Positions 9,795 to 22,558 are shown, numbered from the stretch's first letter. The stretch: 64,000 nucleotides of DNA from Epichloe hybrida (GCA_019022495.1 JAFEKR010000002.1:4774001-4838000), one strand, 5' to 3'. A program made the numbers and translations. The notes: generated by a model from the letters alone, not told the origin.

Positions 9795-12700
9795 GTTTGA
9801 TGGAAACGATGGTGGGAAAATGAAATGGCAAGTGATGAGTCGGAACGGCTGGGCTCGGCGTCTGATTTATACGTGGCACGGGGATTTTATGGACTCGGGT
9901 CTGGATTAGTTCGTTCCCCATCTTGTACTGATTTTTCCTATATCACGGCTATCGGGGTTGCGTAGCTGCAATTGCGGCCCCCTCCCCTCGGTCTAGAAGC
10001 CGAGACTTTATGGAGTTGATGCGTACGCCGTGGTGTGGGCTCCTTTTAGTTCTTTGGAACTTATAGACAAGTTCCATGTACACATGTATGGTATAGGATA
10101 GATAAGCGAGCACGCTGTCGGTAACGCGATCGTAGCCTCCGTATGAACAAGACCTGAAATGGAAAAGAATAAAGCCAGCAGAAGATGCATATGCATAGAG
10201 ATGTACAGAGTGGCCGCGGCAAAGTTGGTTACAGTTTGTGGGACAACACCCCCGAGTCAGCGATGACTTGATGTCTATGACTAGTGAGCGTAGTAAGCGT
10301 GCTCCAAATCCACAGTCATGGCCAATCAGATCAACAGAATGGGGAATTGATGGATGGGGGATTTGCGGGCTTTATCATCTTCTTCCTCAAAACTTCGCCG
10401 ACTCTTCCAACTTATTACGCAAGTATGGACAGATTTGTTCGCGGGTTGCCTTTGGCCGTCGAGCACAAATGTAACTTCGGCTCAGCCTCTGGCACGCAGA
10501 TTGTGGGAATGAGCCGCTGGTAACCCGGGCGGGCTCAAAGCTGCAAACGCCAAGCTGCCTCGTGTGGACGTCCACCCCCGTACGGACTGACCTCCCGAGT
10601 ACATCACAATGCGATGATTCCGTCAACTTGTTGGTCCTTGTCGTAGCTGGTTGACCATCATGCACTGTCTAGGTTGCGAGACATTGTCTACCATTCTACG
10701 GGGCATCACCCGAAATCCAGAGCAGTCATAACAGCGCGTGGACTGGTGGTTCCACGAAAATGCACGACTGGCTTCGTTGACAAGTTGTCCCGTCCCGTCT
10801 CAGCTGGAGCGAGCAGTGTTGCCAAACTCGACGGGCATGGGCCTTGAGTCCGGCGAGGAAGAGACTTGACGTTTCTCGTAGTCCCTTGCCTTGGTGGGAA
10901 CGAGTGCGTCGACTCGAAAGTCGGCCTGGCGGGTGGGAAGACAGACATTACGTTCGGTTGGAGCGTTGGTGTAACAAGTTGTTGGGGGCCGGTTCAAAGG
11001 AACGTCAAAGATGGTGGTGGGCCAGGTCAAAGGTATCATCATGGCCACCGAACTGTCAAGCGTCAGAGGCATGCTTGGAAGTTGCGAGACAACTTGGAGA
11101 GCATGTCGTCGGCCAGTAACAAGGCAACGAGACGGATGTTCCCCCCCCCCCTCTTTCCGGCCCTTGTTTCGACGTTTTGTCGCCGGATTCACTTTTACCT
11201 CGTATCGGGGAAGAATTACGAAAACTGGAACTTGAACCGGAAGCATTCGAATTCTCTCACACACGCAGTGGGGGGATTACTCCACACCACCACGCCCACT
11301 TCTGCTGTGCCGCTGCGCATCGGCTCGGAATCGGATCATCACCCCGTAATGTCAAAGTGACGAGAAGTGCGCTTTCTGATGGTGCACGTGGGGTGGCGGT
11401 GGTAGTTCGTTATTATGTATAGCAAAGCTGGCTCGTGCCACCCGCCCACTTTGTTGCTCTCTCACCGGTGCGAAAGTGAGTGCGCATGGTATGTACGAGA
11501 GCGTGGAAGCGTGGGATGGATGATATGGGCAACGAGCGATACGGAGTGCCGAGGCCGAGTGATGGAGCCTGACCTCGAGTGACTGCGCTGGTCTTTTTGT
11601 CTTGCACTTGCAGCGCAGAGTGAAGTGAGGTCAAAGTCTGGTGTGGGAGACCTCGGGGAGAGAGGGCAGGAGGGAGAGGAGAAGGGAGGGGAGGGGAGGG
11701 GGAGGGACGAGGAGAGAGGAGAGGGGACGCACCGCACCGCACGCACGTTACGAGTCTGCCCCATGAACCTCGCGACATGGGCTGGTAGCACCACATCGAA
11801 CTATTATCAAATGCCTCTGTGATCCGTGATCCGTGATCCGTACGCATCATGGAGCAGTAATAAATCCTCAGAAACCTCATCAGGTCGATTCGCACACGGC
11901 CTCTCGTTTTTGTTCTGTTCTCGGTGTTTCCCTCCGCCCCGAGAACTACATGTAGACATGCTGGTCAAGTGGTCCGTGCATCGCATCGTGAGCCCATCGT
12001 GAGCCTGAGCCAGCAAATCAATAAAGCAAAGCCGGGCAACCATGTACGCCAAGTGGGGAAGGTGTGTGCTGTCTCCACGCGCCAGCTGAGCCAGCCAGTC
12101 ACAGGTGTTAAAAGAAGTCAAGCTCCCCCGCCCTTGAAATCAAATCAAATCACGTCCTCGCATTTTTTTTTTTTCGTCCTTCCTCACCCCTTCCTCACAG
12201 CCAGCCATTCATTTCCTCTCATGCAACGGCCAATCAATCCTACTCAACTTACGGATTCCTCTCCCGCTCCCTCCACTCATCAACCACTCAACGGTGTGCG
12301 CAGACGACGGGGTTAAAAACGACACAGCACAAACCGGGCATAAGAAACACCAGAAACACAAGAAAAAAAAAAGAAAAAAAAAAAGAAAGGGCCCGCAATA
12401 CTCAAGCGTCGGCTCTGACCATTCACACAGCTCGCAGAGCATCCACGCACAGCATCCACGCACAGATCCGCCTCCCGTTGCCTTTGCGCGCGCGTCCCGA
12501 CGTCCAGTCAGAACGAGCGCGACCGAGACAAAAGGGAAAAGCTGTAGGAAAGCTTGAGCCAGCAGTCAAATCGGCGGCCAAGCAGCCAGTTGATGGTTGA
12601 TGCTCGCGCAGCCTTGCAAGCTCAGACCAACCCGGCGCCTGTGTGAGCAAGACGACGTCTGTCTCTTCCACATTTCCACACCAGCAGCTTGACGGCTGGC

Positions 12701-15421
12701 AGGTCTGATTGGTCCTTGCTCTCAGCTCGCCCATTCCAGCCAGCGTCGACGGCTCACCGATTCATTCAGATTCGTTCACCAGGCCACCAGCAGGCCGGGC
12801 AAGCAAGTCCCGCAACGCAGCAGCAACGGCAACAGCACATTTTACATTATTTTTTGCATCTTCCTGAGGTTCCCACATCCACATCCCTCCCCGCCCCGGA
12901 CATCGGCCGCTGTAGTGCCGGAAACCGGGCTGCCTGCGAGCCTGCAACCTTGCTGAGCTGAGCACTCGAGCACTCGAGCACTCGAGCACTCGACCGCTCG
13001 ACCACTCGACCGCTCGACCGGCCAGTTGAGGTCTTGAGCTTTGCCCCCAAAACCGCCCACTTCCCCCTCTTCAGCAAATCAGCTCCCGATTTTTGCGCGT
13101 CGCCGATTCGACCTCCATCGCAACTTTCTTGATCGCAGAGGCCTATCATCGTGGCCAGCGTCCATTTCCCCTCTCCATTGGCCAGATCTACCATCAGGTG
13201 ACTGCGCATCGCTGCGCGTTTTCGACTATCGTCATCTGCCTCGGTATCAGTCAGAGCGCAGAGAGCTTTGTCGCGTCTGGAGAAGCTCCGTCATTGAGCT
13301 CCGTCATTGAGCTGCGTCGCGCCGCTGCTTTGAAGAAACAAACACCAATCGACCCATCGCGTCGCACGAGACCCCCCAAGGGTATGTATGTAATTCTCGT
13401 CATGGTTCTTCATATGCCCTATGCTGCCTCCCACTGTCTGGCGCCGGCACGGCACGGCCTTTCCCATCACTTTTTTCTTCTTCCACGTCTCTTGCCATTG
13501 CGGCGCTTGCGATCTCTGTCGTCCTCCTTGCTGCCTGCCTGCTATTTATTCCTGCGTCGTTTCTTTTGCGCCCGCCCCCCTCCCGGCCTCCCGGCCTTCC
13601 CATCCGGTCGCAAGCTCGAATATTTTGCCTCGACGGGCGCCCTTGTTATGCGCTCTTATCGCTCCTGTATTTGTAACGCGTGTTTTGCGAACGCGCCAAA
13701 CAGCCTCAGACGCACCACCATTGATCGCAACATACAGTCGGGACTGGCTTTCCGCGAGCGAGTGCAAGTGGTGGTCCTTCACCTGGCCCGCGTGGCCTGC
13801 GGCGCAGCGCAACCTACAGATCACAAATCGCTTCATGGTGCCCTGCAACGTCAGTTTATTTTTTTATTTTTTTTTGGATATGACTGTTCTTTGCGCAAGG
13901 TACCTACCCAATACGCGCATCTATTCTACCTTGGCTCGCACCTTACCTCGCACCACCCCGATCTCATCACTTCCTTTGACCAAGTTTCTGCGACGTGCCA
14001 GTGGCCGAGAACCAGCCGCCCTCCCCTTCACTGTTTTCACTCCTCAGTCTGCTAGAGCAAGCTAGCTTCCCAAGATCACCTGCCGGAGCACGAGCACCAC
14101 TGCTACTGCAGCTGCGGCAGCTGCGGCAGCTCCCGCAGCCGTTCGCATCGCCAGGCAAGACTCGGCCACATTGCCTCTGCTCATGATCCCGCACTCCCCT
14201 CCCGCAAAGCAGCGGAAATCCACCCTTGTTGACGGGGTCTCGCTTCCGGGGCTCCCGCAGTGCGACGCAGTGCCTGTCGCAGGCGCAGGGCGTGTCCAGT
14301 TCTCTGTCTCCAGGCCTAGATGGCCTAGATGGCCCCGAGCTGCTGAAATCGTGGGTGGATAATACAAGGAGAGGTGAGGTCGAGTCCGACAGGGGGCGAC
14401 GGGCTGATCCCCTGCTGTGCGATCAACGACCGTCAGGATGACTTCATTGGCGTCCGGCCGTTGGCGCAGTTGGGCTCGCTGGTCCCGGATCGTGCTGTTC
14501 CCCGTTCAGATGCATGAGGGGACCGACTGCCAACGCATCACAAGCATCACAAAGCATCACAAGTCGTCGCGTGGCCCACCACCCCCAGGCTGCCGGCTTC
14601 GTCCCGCTCCACATGCTCTTCCCCAGTCCTTTTGTCAGATGGAACCTGTAACCTGTCCCACCTGCTCGCTGGATTCTACTCCTGCCCTATATACCTATAC
14701 ACAGCATTGCTAACCACTCCGGTTGGACAGATTCGGTCTTGTTTCCAGGCTTTGCAGCTCATTCCGCTTCACGGACTAGACCCAGACAAATCTGTGCAGC
14801 GTATCACGGCGTGAGCCTCTCCCGTCCCCGAGGAGGTACAACAACTAAGCACCATCGTGTACTGCCAATTCCTGTGACTTTTTGACTCCAGGCCTCTCAC
14901 TCAACACGACTTGCTACGTCAATCTGCACGTCGCCCTGAACTAACTAGCTTTGGAGGCCACCACAGTCGCCCTGAATTCCCGCCGCGGCGTCCTGCCAGC
15001 TCATACACCCCCCTCATACACCCACTCACCAGCCACTCACTACTCATAGCTTTGGGTTCCTGTACAGCCAGCATCTGCTTGCGACTGCCCTGCCTAACAA
15101 GTGACGACGACCAGCCATTACCAGCCGGGCCACCTGTGCCCAACCAAAACCCAAGCCGGCCGTGCGTTCTGTTGCCTCGCTGCGAGCGACTCAAGTCGTT
15201 GTCTGACTCTCGAACCCTCATTTGCTCGGGTGTTCTTGAGCATTGCTCTACGCTCTCATTTTATTCGCTCCCCCAAAAGCAAACGCGCGCGCGCGTCGCC
15301 GTCGTCGTCGCGGAAGCTATCACGACTGACTCGGTTTTCATCCCGACGGAATCGGCCAGGACCAGCATCATCTTCACACACGGAACCAAAAAAAAAAAAC
15401 ATATTCCCAGATTCCAGCAAC
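9795..15421. other. Long gene-poor stretch and probable hapB leader/promoter
   Basis: Over 5.6 kb without a supported gene. 9795-12100 has no plausible coding frame on either strand. 12100-15421 is CT/CA-rich with A-rich and T-rich runs, many short open frames and several GTATGT-type donors (one at ~13383). This is the texture of a long 5' leader with introns in front of hapB. Open frames up to 320 codons (13093-14055) have promoter-like composition (Cys, His, Leu, Arg from CT-rich DNA) and no recognisable domain, so I do not call them genes. Confidence 0.5.
12961..13022 (+). repeat. Tandem CTCGAGCA array upstream of hapB
   Basis: Four units built on ACTCGAGC, each carrying the palindrome CTCGAG, pass into diverged ACTCGACC/GCTCGACC units. 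The array is about 60 bp and lies 2.4 kb before the hapB start. It may be a simple repeat or clustered protein-binding sites. Confidence 0.75.
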
Positions 15422-16183
15422 ATGTATCAGCCACAATATGGCGTGCCTCAACAGGGCATGCAGCAAGTTCCCTATGGCATGCCCGGCATCCAAGCTGCCG
15501 CAATGGCTGCTACCGCCGCCGCCTCTGGCTCCAATTACCCTTATATGCACTCGGATCCAAGCCTGCCTCAAACCTCGCCGCGCATGGGCGACGGTTCAAA
15601 GAAGGACAACCGGCAATCGCCACGCATGAATAGCATGTCCCAAATGCCCCGGAGGATGAGCCAAGTTACAAGTCCCGGCATGCCCAATGCGCAAGGCATG
15701 ATGAATCATGGTGCAGGCCGACCAGGCATCGCACCTCCCCAAATGGCTCCCGGACAAGCGATGCAACACCCTCAATCTCCCGAGATGCCGGCGGGCGGTG
15801 CTGAGGAATCCCCGCTCTATGTCAACGCCAAGCAATTCCACCGGATTCTCAAGCGTCGAGTTGCCCGGCAACGTTTGGAAGAGCAACTACGACTGACGTC
15901 CAAAGGCCGCAAGCCATATCTTCACGAGTCACGCCACAACCATGCCATGCGCAGACCTCGTGGCCCTGGTGGGCGCTTTCTGACTGCCGAAGAAGTCGCG
16001 GCCATGGAGAAAGAGGCCAAAGGAGAGAGCGGCGGAAAGCTCGACGGCGGAGACAATGCTCCCCACAAGAGTATCGATCCCAGTGGAGGAGGTAAACGCA
16101 AGTCTGAGGTCGAGTCCGGGTCCCCCAACAAAAGGTCAAAAATAGAGGCGGCAAGCTCCGAAGGCGAAGGGGATGAGAGCTGA
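15422..16183 (+). CDS. hapB: CCAAT-binding complex subunit HapB (NF-YA family)
   Basis: Intronless frame of 253 residues from ATG 15422, directly after a poly-A leader and CAGCAAC context. The N-terminal half is Met/Gln/Pro-rich. Residues ~127-190 are the NF-YA core. The subunit-association helix (ESPLYVNAKQFHRILKRR) is followed by the linker and the DNA-contacting segment (KPYLHESRHNHAMRRPRGPGGRF). The tail is acidic/basic with KRKSEVESGSPNKRSK as a likely nuclear signal. By family knowledge HapB binds CCAAT boxes with the histone-fold pair HapC/HapE and, in filamentous fungi, recruits HapX for iron control. Upstream in-frame ATG-less sequence and another frame are treated as leader. The identification rests on a near-invariant domain and is secure. 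Confidence 0.96.
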   Translation: MYQPQYGVPQQGMQQVPYGMPGIQAAAMAATAAASGSNYPYMHSDPSLPQTSPRMGDGSKKDNRQSPRMNSMSQMPRRMSQVTSPGMPNAQGMMNHGAGRPGIAPPQMAPGQAMQHPQSPEMPAGGAEESPLYVNAKQFHRILKRRVARQRLEEQLRLTSKGRKPYLHESRHNHAMRRPRGPGGRFLTAEEVAAMEKEAKGESGGKLDGGDNAPHKSIDPSGGGKRKSEVESGSPNKRSKIEAASSEGEGDES

Positions 16184-17801
16184 GGCGCCGCCGCCGCACG
16201 GCGAGTCAACAAGTTTGGAGGATTGGCATGATTTGCTTGTCAACCTGTATATTCACGATGTCATGATGGCAGAAGTATCTGTCGGATTTTGTTGAGCAGC
16301 TTTTTGCGTGGGAACAAAGGTGTTTGGCTTGGCAGGTCGGCAGAAAGCGATGGCCGTGGAGAGGATGCTTTGGTTTGGGAATTCTCTGCGTGAGGTTTGT
16401 GTGCCTCCAAAAGCCGGACGTACATGTCGGCGGTCGGGCGGGAGGGGGAGGATATTCAATTCGCCCTCTGCAAAGGCTGGCTCTGTTTTTTTCTTCCCTT
16501 TTTCTAATACACAACCGGACTGGCAACAGCATACCGTCGCCCCATCATGGAAGGTGGGCGCAACCTCAAGATTATTGGATGGACAGAATGCATGGACGAC
16601 TCAATACGATGTATACCCTTGTTACCCGATTCCCCCTCCTCACTGTCTTCAATCGGTCTGTCTCTTATTCGTCTCTCTGGGATCCCCCCCCCCCTCCCCG
16701 CCTTACATTCCTTTCAGTCCGCGCACTCATTTCTCCCTCCTCTCTCTCTCTCTCTCTCTCTCTTTCTTTTTTTTAACACCGCCTTGACCCTGATTTACTT
16801 TTTCTTCCTTTACTCCGGTGTCTTGAGAAGATGATCGTCTTGTTTCATGATTTGGTCTCTCCTGGTCTAGCATCCGTCTAGCTATAACTGCCACTGGACT
16901 GGCAGTATTAAATGTACTCAGGAAACCGCTGGCAGATGACCAGGTTGTATCCCCCATGGTTGTCTGATTCTAGCCACACGATGATTGCCAAAGTGAGAGG
17001 AAAGTCACAAATGACATCTGTCAAGTTACGATCATCAACATGGCTCCACTGTCAAAGGGGAAGGGGAAGGAAAGGACGACAAGAAGAGGCACAAAGCATG
17101 GTCATCTTACAACAGAAAACATGTCGAAACGACCTGGAAAAAGAATATCATGTCAGGACCTTGTATCGGGGACCAGACCACCACGGGCGATGGGATGGAT
17201 ATAGATTCAACTAGGGTAGTCCGTCACCGGATAGAACCAGTGATGTCATGTGCTGCAAATTGATTCTCGGCTTTTACATTAATTTCTCAAGTCTATCATG
17301 GAAATGTTCTCCGTGGGAGTTGGACTCTTGTATCACCAGTTTGTTTGCGCGGAGGGGGTTTAAATCAAATGTAGTGCGACAAGACAATGTGGGACCGTGA
17401 GACACGAAGAAGTATGTAGGACGGGTTTTCCCATGGGTTATAATCCGTACTGTCTTATAAGCCAAATGAGACGTTGTCAAATTCCCATGGATCTGCGTGG
17501 CGAGGTCGGGGGGGCGGGACGACGACGTCGATTTCCGGACCCCTGGTAAAAAATCCATCGCTGGCCAGGGCCCAGAAGGGACCTCGGCTTGACTGGCCGG
17601 CACCGGGCTGCACCAACTGAGAACTCTGTGGACAAGTTCCTCTTCTTTCCGTTTAACCGTCCGCCGCCAACCACGGGGAAACTCATTCTTCACACGCACC
17701 CGGGTCACATCAACGCTGCCAAATTCTGTTCTGTTCTGTTCCTGGGAGAATCAGGCCACGAGAAGCTTCCTCACAAGTCTTCAAGAAAGTCTTCAAGAAA
17801 G
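16184..17801. other. Intergenic: hapB 3' region and next promoter
   Basis: No supported gene. Contains C runs near 16686 and a CT microsatellite at 16739-16763. Sequence near 17590-17800 is presumably the promoter and leader of the kinase-like gene. Confidence 0.55.
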
Positions 17802-19170
17802 ATGGCCGGGCGGATTCGCCAGCCGATCGATGAGGCGGCATTCAGCAACTTCATTGAGAAGAATGTGCCCGAGATCAAGCTGCCGATTGATGTGAAGCAG
17901 GTATGTCGTTCTGCCCGCAAGGCGACGGACCCCTCCTCCTCCAGCAAGCTTGGGAGAGTAATTTTACAAGAACAAAAAAAAAAAAAAAAAAAAGCTAATC
18001 AGCGCGCGCGAAATTCGCTCGGCCACAGTTTGGATTTGGTCAATCCAACCCAACGTATCAAATCACGGCCGCCGACTCGCAAAAGTTCGTCATGCGCAAG
18101 AAGCCCCCCGGCAAACTCGTCTCCAAGACGGCCCACAAGGTCGAGCGAGAATACCGGGTGCTGCACGCGCTCGAAGACACGGACGTGCCGGTCCCCAAGA
18201 CGTACTGCCTCTGCGAGGATGCCTCCGTCATCGGCACGCCCTTCTACATCATGGCCTTCCTGGACGGGCGCATCATCGAGGACTTCACCCTGCCGGACGT
18301 GACGCCCGAGGAGAGGACGGCCATGTGGCGGGCCGCGATTGAGACGCTGGCGCGCTTCCACGCCGTGGACTACAAAAAGGTTGGCCTGGAGCGGTTCGGG
18401 AAGCCGAGCGGTTTCTACAACAGGCAGATCCAGACGTGGAGCGCCATTTGCTTGGCGCAGGAGGCGATTGAGGATGTCGAGACGGGCGAGAAGGTGGGCA
18501 GGCTGCCGCACTTTGAGGCCACGGTTGACTTGTTCGCCAACGAGAAGGGCCAGCCGAGGGACAGGACGACCTTGGTGCACGGCGATTACAAGATTGACAA
18601 CCTGGTTTTTCACAAGACGGAACCACGAGTGATTGGCATACTCGAGTGAGTTTTTTTTTTTTTTCTTTTTTTTCTTTTTTTTCCTTGTCTCTTTCTTCCC
18701 CCCCCCCCCATCCACATCCACATCCACATCCAAATTCCCTGGTCATGGGTCATGAGGGATCAAACACGCTGAACCTTTGTCTGTGTAGCTGGGAAATGTC
18801 TACGGTCGGACACCCCCTCTCCGACGTGTGCAACCTCCTCATGCAATACTACATGGGCAGGCACGCCGATGCTGGAGTGCAGTCGGCCGCGGGTTTCCTG
18901 CCCGGCCGGACACCGGGATTGCCTACGGAGGAGCAGCTGCTGGGCTGGTATGCCGACATGTCGGGATACGATCCGCGGCCCGACATGAGCTGGGGCATGG
19001 CCTTCAGCATGTTCAAGCTGGCGGGCGTGTGCCAGGGGATTGCGGCGAGATATGCGCGCAGGCAGGCGAGCAGTGAGAAGGCGAAGCAGTATGCTACTAG
19101 GAGGGGGCCGCTGGCGCAGTTTGCGTGGGATTTGGCGCAGGAGGCGGATAGGAAGGTGGCGAAGCTGTAG
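17802..19170 (+). CDS. Aminoglycoside phosphotransferase-like kinase (ACAD10/11 APH-domain type)
   Basis: Three exons, 17802-17900, 18029-18645 and 18789-19170, give 365 residues. The introns of 128 and 143 bp carry poly-A and poly-T runs. Joins restore VKQ-FGFGQSNPTYQI and GILDWEMSTVGHPL. The fold is an APH/choline-kinase-like phosphotransferase. It has a Gly-rich FGFGQSN loop, Lys in KFVMRKKPPG, the Brenner loop LVHGDYKIDNLVFH with catalytic Asp and Asn, and the metal-binding Asp in LDWE. In animals this domain is fused to an acyl-CoA dehydrogenase (ACAD10/11), where it phosphorylates 4-hydroxyacyl-CoAs. Here it stands alone, as in many fungi, and the same substrate class is a reasonable but unproven guess. 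No organelle signal is obvious. Confidence 0.87.
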
Positions 19171-19711
19171 TTTCTGTCTCGTCGTCTCTGTCTTGTCGTC
19201 TGTGTCTGAAGAAGGCTGCGTTGTTTATTAAATTTATAAAAAAGAAGACAACTGGCCTTGACATTCAAGGAGCCAGGCAGGCAGGCCGACGCCGACGCCG
19301 ACGCCGACGCCCCCCCTCATTGGGCAACGTCCGTCCCCAGGAACCTGGAACCCCCCCGCCCCTCCCTGTGCCGACAAGTTGCACGGGCAGGGTGCTGGCT
19401 GGGAACACGGAGCATTGACATTGAATAGTGAAGATTGATTGGCTGGAACCCCCGAACCCCCACATGTACGTATGTATATACATATGTACTGGGCTGCTGC
19501 TCCAGTGCTGCCAATCAGGTCCAAGATTGGACCAGGCTCCGTTGACTGCAACTCCGAACCAGCTTTTCTGTTATCTTGAAAAGGCAATTGATTGAAAACA
19601 CATCTTCACTCCGTGATCGTACGTACTCTTGCTTGGAGCGTGCATCCCACAGGCATCGCTTCCCCGACATCTCTCACTCATATTTGGCGCAGCAGAACAC
19701 GTCCGAATCGG
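19171..19711. other. Intergenic, no gene seen
   Basis: 3' end of the kinase gene and promoter/leader of YVC1. Contains a CGACGC repeat at 19288-19310. An upstream in-frame ATG at 19592 could extend YVC1 by 40 residues, but that stretch does not look coding. Confidence 0.5.
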
Positions 19712-22354
19712 ATGGCCGCCAGAACCAGGCGGCGCATCACATTGCCACCCTCGGCCGAGGAGCGCCGCCCTCTTCTCAGCAGGAGGCTGTGTTTGCATCA
19801 CCATGGCACAGCCGAAGAAGAGACGGGCCACCACGAGGACCACCACGAGGACCACGAGGAGGACCACGAGGAGGACCACGAGGAGGACCAGGTCTACTAC
19901 AGCTGCATGACGAGCCCGCACAGCCATCTGCCCGTCTACACCAACATTCATCGCATACGTCGCGACATCATCAGCGTGGTGGAGGATTACCTGAGCCTGG
20001 AGCAGCTGCGCGACGTCAGGATCAATGTGACCGTCATCCGGCCCCTGGTCGACAAGTTCTACGAGCTGGATGATATTTCCATAAGTGGGTGTCGGCACCT
20101 TTTCACTTGACGCGCGAGGAAGATGAGAGCCAAGGTTAGGATCCTAACTGACATTTCCCAGTCTACTGCTTGCTCGTCAACCGCGCTCAGTTCCTGCTGG
20201 AGGAATCGTACTCGAGCACCAGGCACAATGTCAACTGGACGCGCGCCACGCTCTGCGAGCTCATTGCCACCCGCATCCTGCGCCGCTTCGGCGAGGATCA
20301 CGAAGGCACCGACGGCCTGCTTCTGCTCGCGCACATCCTCGTGGCCGGCTTCGAGCCGTTCCAGAACGCCCCGGATCATATTCGAGAAGAGGCCGAGGCC
20401 AAGACGTCGTGGACTTTCCACCGCACTTTGCCGTCGCTCGAGGTGGCCATCTTGACCGAGAGCAAGCACTTTCTCAGCTCGAGCACCTGCCACCATGTGG
20501 TTTCTGCCATTTACGACGGCCGCATTATTTACACGCCGTCCACGTTTTGGGACATCATCCCGGATCATTACAAGCTGAAACCCATTTCGCTGTATGAACC
20601 AAGAGAATCGCCCTTGCTGAATCAGTACCGTTTGATTGTGCCGCGAAATCGAAACATTCTGGAACAGATCCAGTTTGCCATTCTGCTGACCCTGTACATA
20701 GCTGTCATGCTCGTGAGAGAGGAGGGCAAGCTCACAGTGTTGGAAGCGGCTTTTGCCATATACGCGTTTGGGTGGGGTCTTGACCAGTTTGCGACGATTC
20801 TGGCTCACGGGTGGTGAGTTTGCGCACACAAGTTCTCCGAATTGATTTGCCGGACACGGGGGGGCAACGCCTCTCTTCTCGGTGGTCTTTGTTCAGGTGG
20901 TTTGTTTGTGTTTTCTGTGTGTTATGGGGTCAGGCACTAACTTTTTCTTCTTCTTCTTCTTCTTCTTCTTCCTCGCAACAAGGGGCGTGTATACGCAAAA
21001 CCTGTGGTCATTTCTCGACGTCACGTTCGTGTGCATCTACTCGATATACGTCGCTTTGCGGATACATGGTTTCCGGCTGGGCATCGCCCGGCCTGGGCAG
21101 CAGGCCTTTGATGTGCTGGCTCTGGCGGCTCCTGTACTGATACCCCGGGTGGCATTCACGCTGCTCTCGGACAACCTGGTCTTGTTGTGCTTGAGATCCA
21201 TGATGGTCGATTTCTTCTTCTTGACAGCCCTCTCGGCATGGTGCTTTTTGGGATTCCTGCTGGCCCTCCTGTGGTTGGGCGAGGGGGCGCATCCGGTTCT
21301 GTACGTTTTTTTTTTTTTTTTTTTTTCGGAAAGGAGGCGCGGCCTATGAGCGAGCAGTGAAGTCTGACAGTGTACAGGACGATATCGAAATGGATGATAT
21401 ACATCTGGTTTGGGCTGGATGGCACGGGCATCCAGCGTTCGGTAAGCCAAAGTTTCTCTACTTCTACCCTGCTCTCCGCCTTCCGCCTTCCGCTCTCTTC
21501 TCTCTGACATCTGACAATCAATTGCGCAGACTGAGTTCCACTGGCTCCTTGGACCAAGCTTGATGGTGGCCTTTGCATTTCTGGGGAACACTCTGTTCTT
21601 GACCATACTCGTTTCCATGCTTTCCAACACGTTCAGCAACATTTCGACCAATGCCACGGCGGAAATCCAGTACCGAAGAGCGGTGCTGACGCTCGAGGGG
21701 GTGAAGGCGGATGCGGTGTTTGCCTACCAACCCCCCTTCAATCTCCTCGCCGTCTTCTTTCTTTTGCCACTCAAGTTCGTCGTGAGCCCGCGGTGGTTCC
21801 ACAAGATTCACGTAGCCACGGTCCGCCTCGTCAACCTCCCGCTACTGCTGGTCATAGCCGTGGCCGAGCGTCGCCTTCTCTGGCCGTCCCAGTCGGCCAG
21901 CAGCCAGACCATCTACCCGCGGGCCAAGAAATGGTTCTGGCAAAAGTGGCAGCTGTCTGCTCATCGCTACCTCCGCGCCGTGTTCCAAGTGCCGCCCCCC
22001 GAAGACGTGCATCGCGACATCGCCGTGGACGACCACCTGACGCACCACCTTATCCGACGCCAGTTCACGAGGCAGCCCACGGCCGAGGGCCAAATGCCGC
22101 AGCCGCGAAAGGCATCGCGCAGGGACTCGATGTTCCCGCACAAACGGAGGGGTTCCCGCACAGAAGACGCCAGCACCCCAGAGAGCATGGCCGCCAGGAT
22201 GCAGGTCATGGAAAAGTCGATGCGGAGAATGGAGCTCCTGCTGTCGAAACTCGTGTCTGTAGAGGATGAGGTGATTGACGACGGGTCGGAAGGCGGAGGG
22301 CTGACGGGGGATCTCACGGCCGAGTCGACGTTTGTAGAGCAGCAGGGAAACTAG
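19712..22354 (+). CDS. YVC1: Vacuolar TRP-type cation channel Yvc1
   Basis: Five exons: 19712-20084, 20162-20813, 20983-21300, 21378-21441 and 21530-22354, giving 743 residues; every join keeps frame. The N-terminus has an EDHEEDHEED acidic repeat, then the conserved block LEQLRDVRINVTVIRPLVDKF and an ankyrin-like cytosolic region. Membrane helices follow (FAILLTLYIAVMLV, LTVLEAAFAIYAFGWGLD, LWSFLDVTFVCIYSIYVAL, FFFLTALSAWCFLGFLLALLW). A pore region spans exons 4-5 (SKWMIYIWFGLDGTGIQRS then TEFHWLLGPSLMVAFAFLGNT), followed by the last helix LTILVSMLSNTFSNI. The tail ends in a Met-rich coiled coil (MQVMEKSMRRMELLLSKL). By family knowledge it releases Ca2+ from the vacuole on osmotic stress. 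The 64-bp exon 4 encodes the pore helix. The intron before exon 3 has an unusually long TTC tract. Confidence 0.92.
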
Positions 22355-22459
22355 ATGGGGGTTGGAGACGAGGGCCCATTCATAGGTGATTCACTTTCTG
22401 CTGTGCATAGGCAGCCGAGTTTTTTTCCATTGTCACCTTGTCCCCACGCGACACCAACT

Positions 22460-22525
22460 TGAACTCGACAAGCTCACCACTTTGTAGTCGACAAGCTCAC
22501 GGCTCAAACTCGACAAGCTCGCCCA
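22460..22525 (+). repeat. Three CGACAAGCTC units before a small-protein gene
   Basis: Three copies of a ~22-bp unit centred on TCGACAAGCTC lie 35-100 bp before the start codon at 22559. Spaced direct repeats at this distance could be leader repeats or binding sites. Confidence 0.7.
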
Positions 22526-22558
22526 CTCTTTGTCATCTGGAATCAGGCAAGTCCCACA

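Noticed and set aside
13093..14055. Long open frame of 320 codons upstream of hapB
   Set aside because: Composition (Cys/His/Arg/Leu) follows CT-rich DNA, two other frames are equally open, and no domain or signal is visible.
14911..15633. 240-codon frame overlapping the hapB start
   Set aside because: Overlaps the conserved hapB frame and looks like leader sequence.
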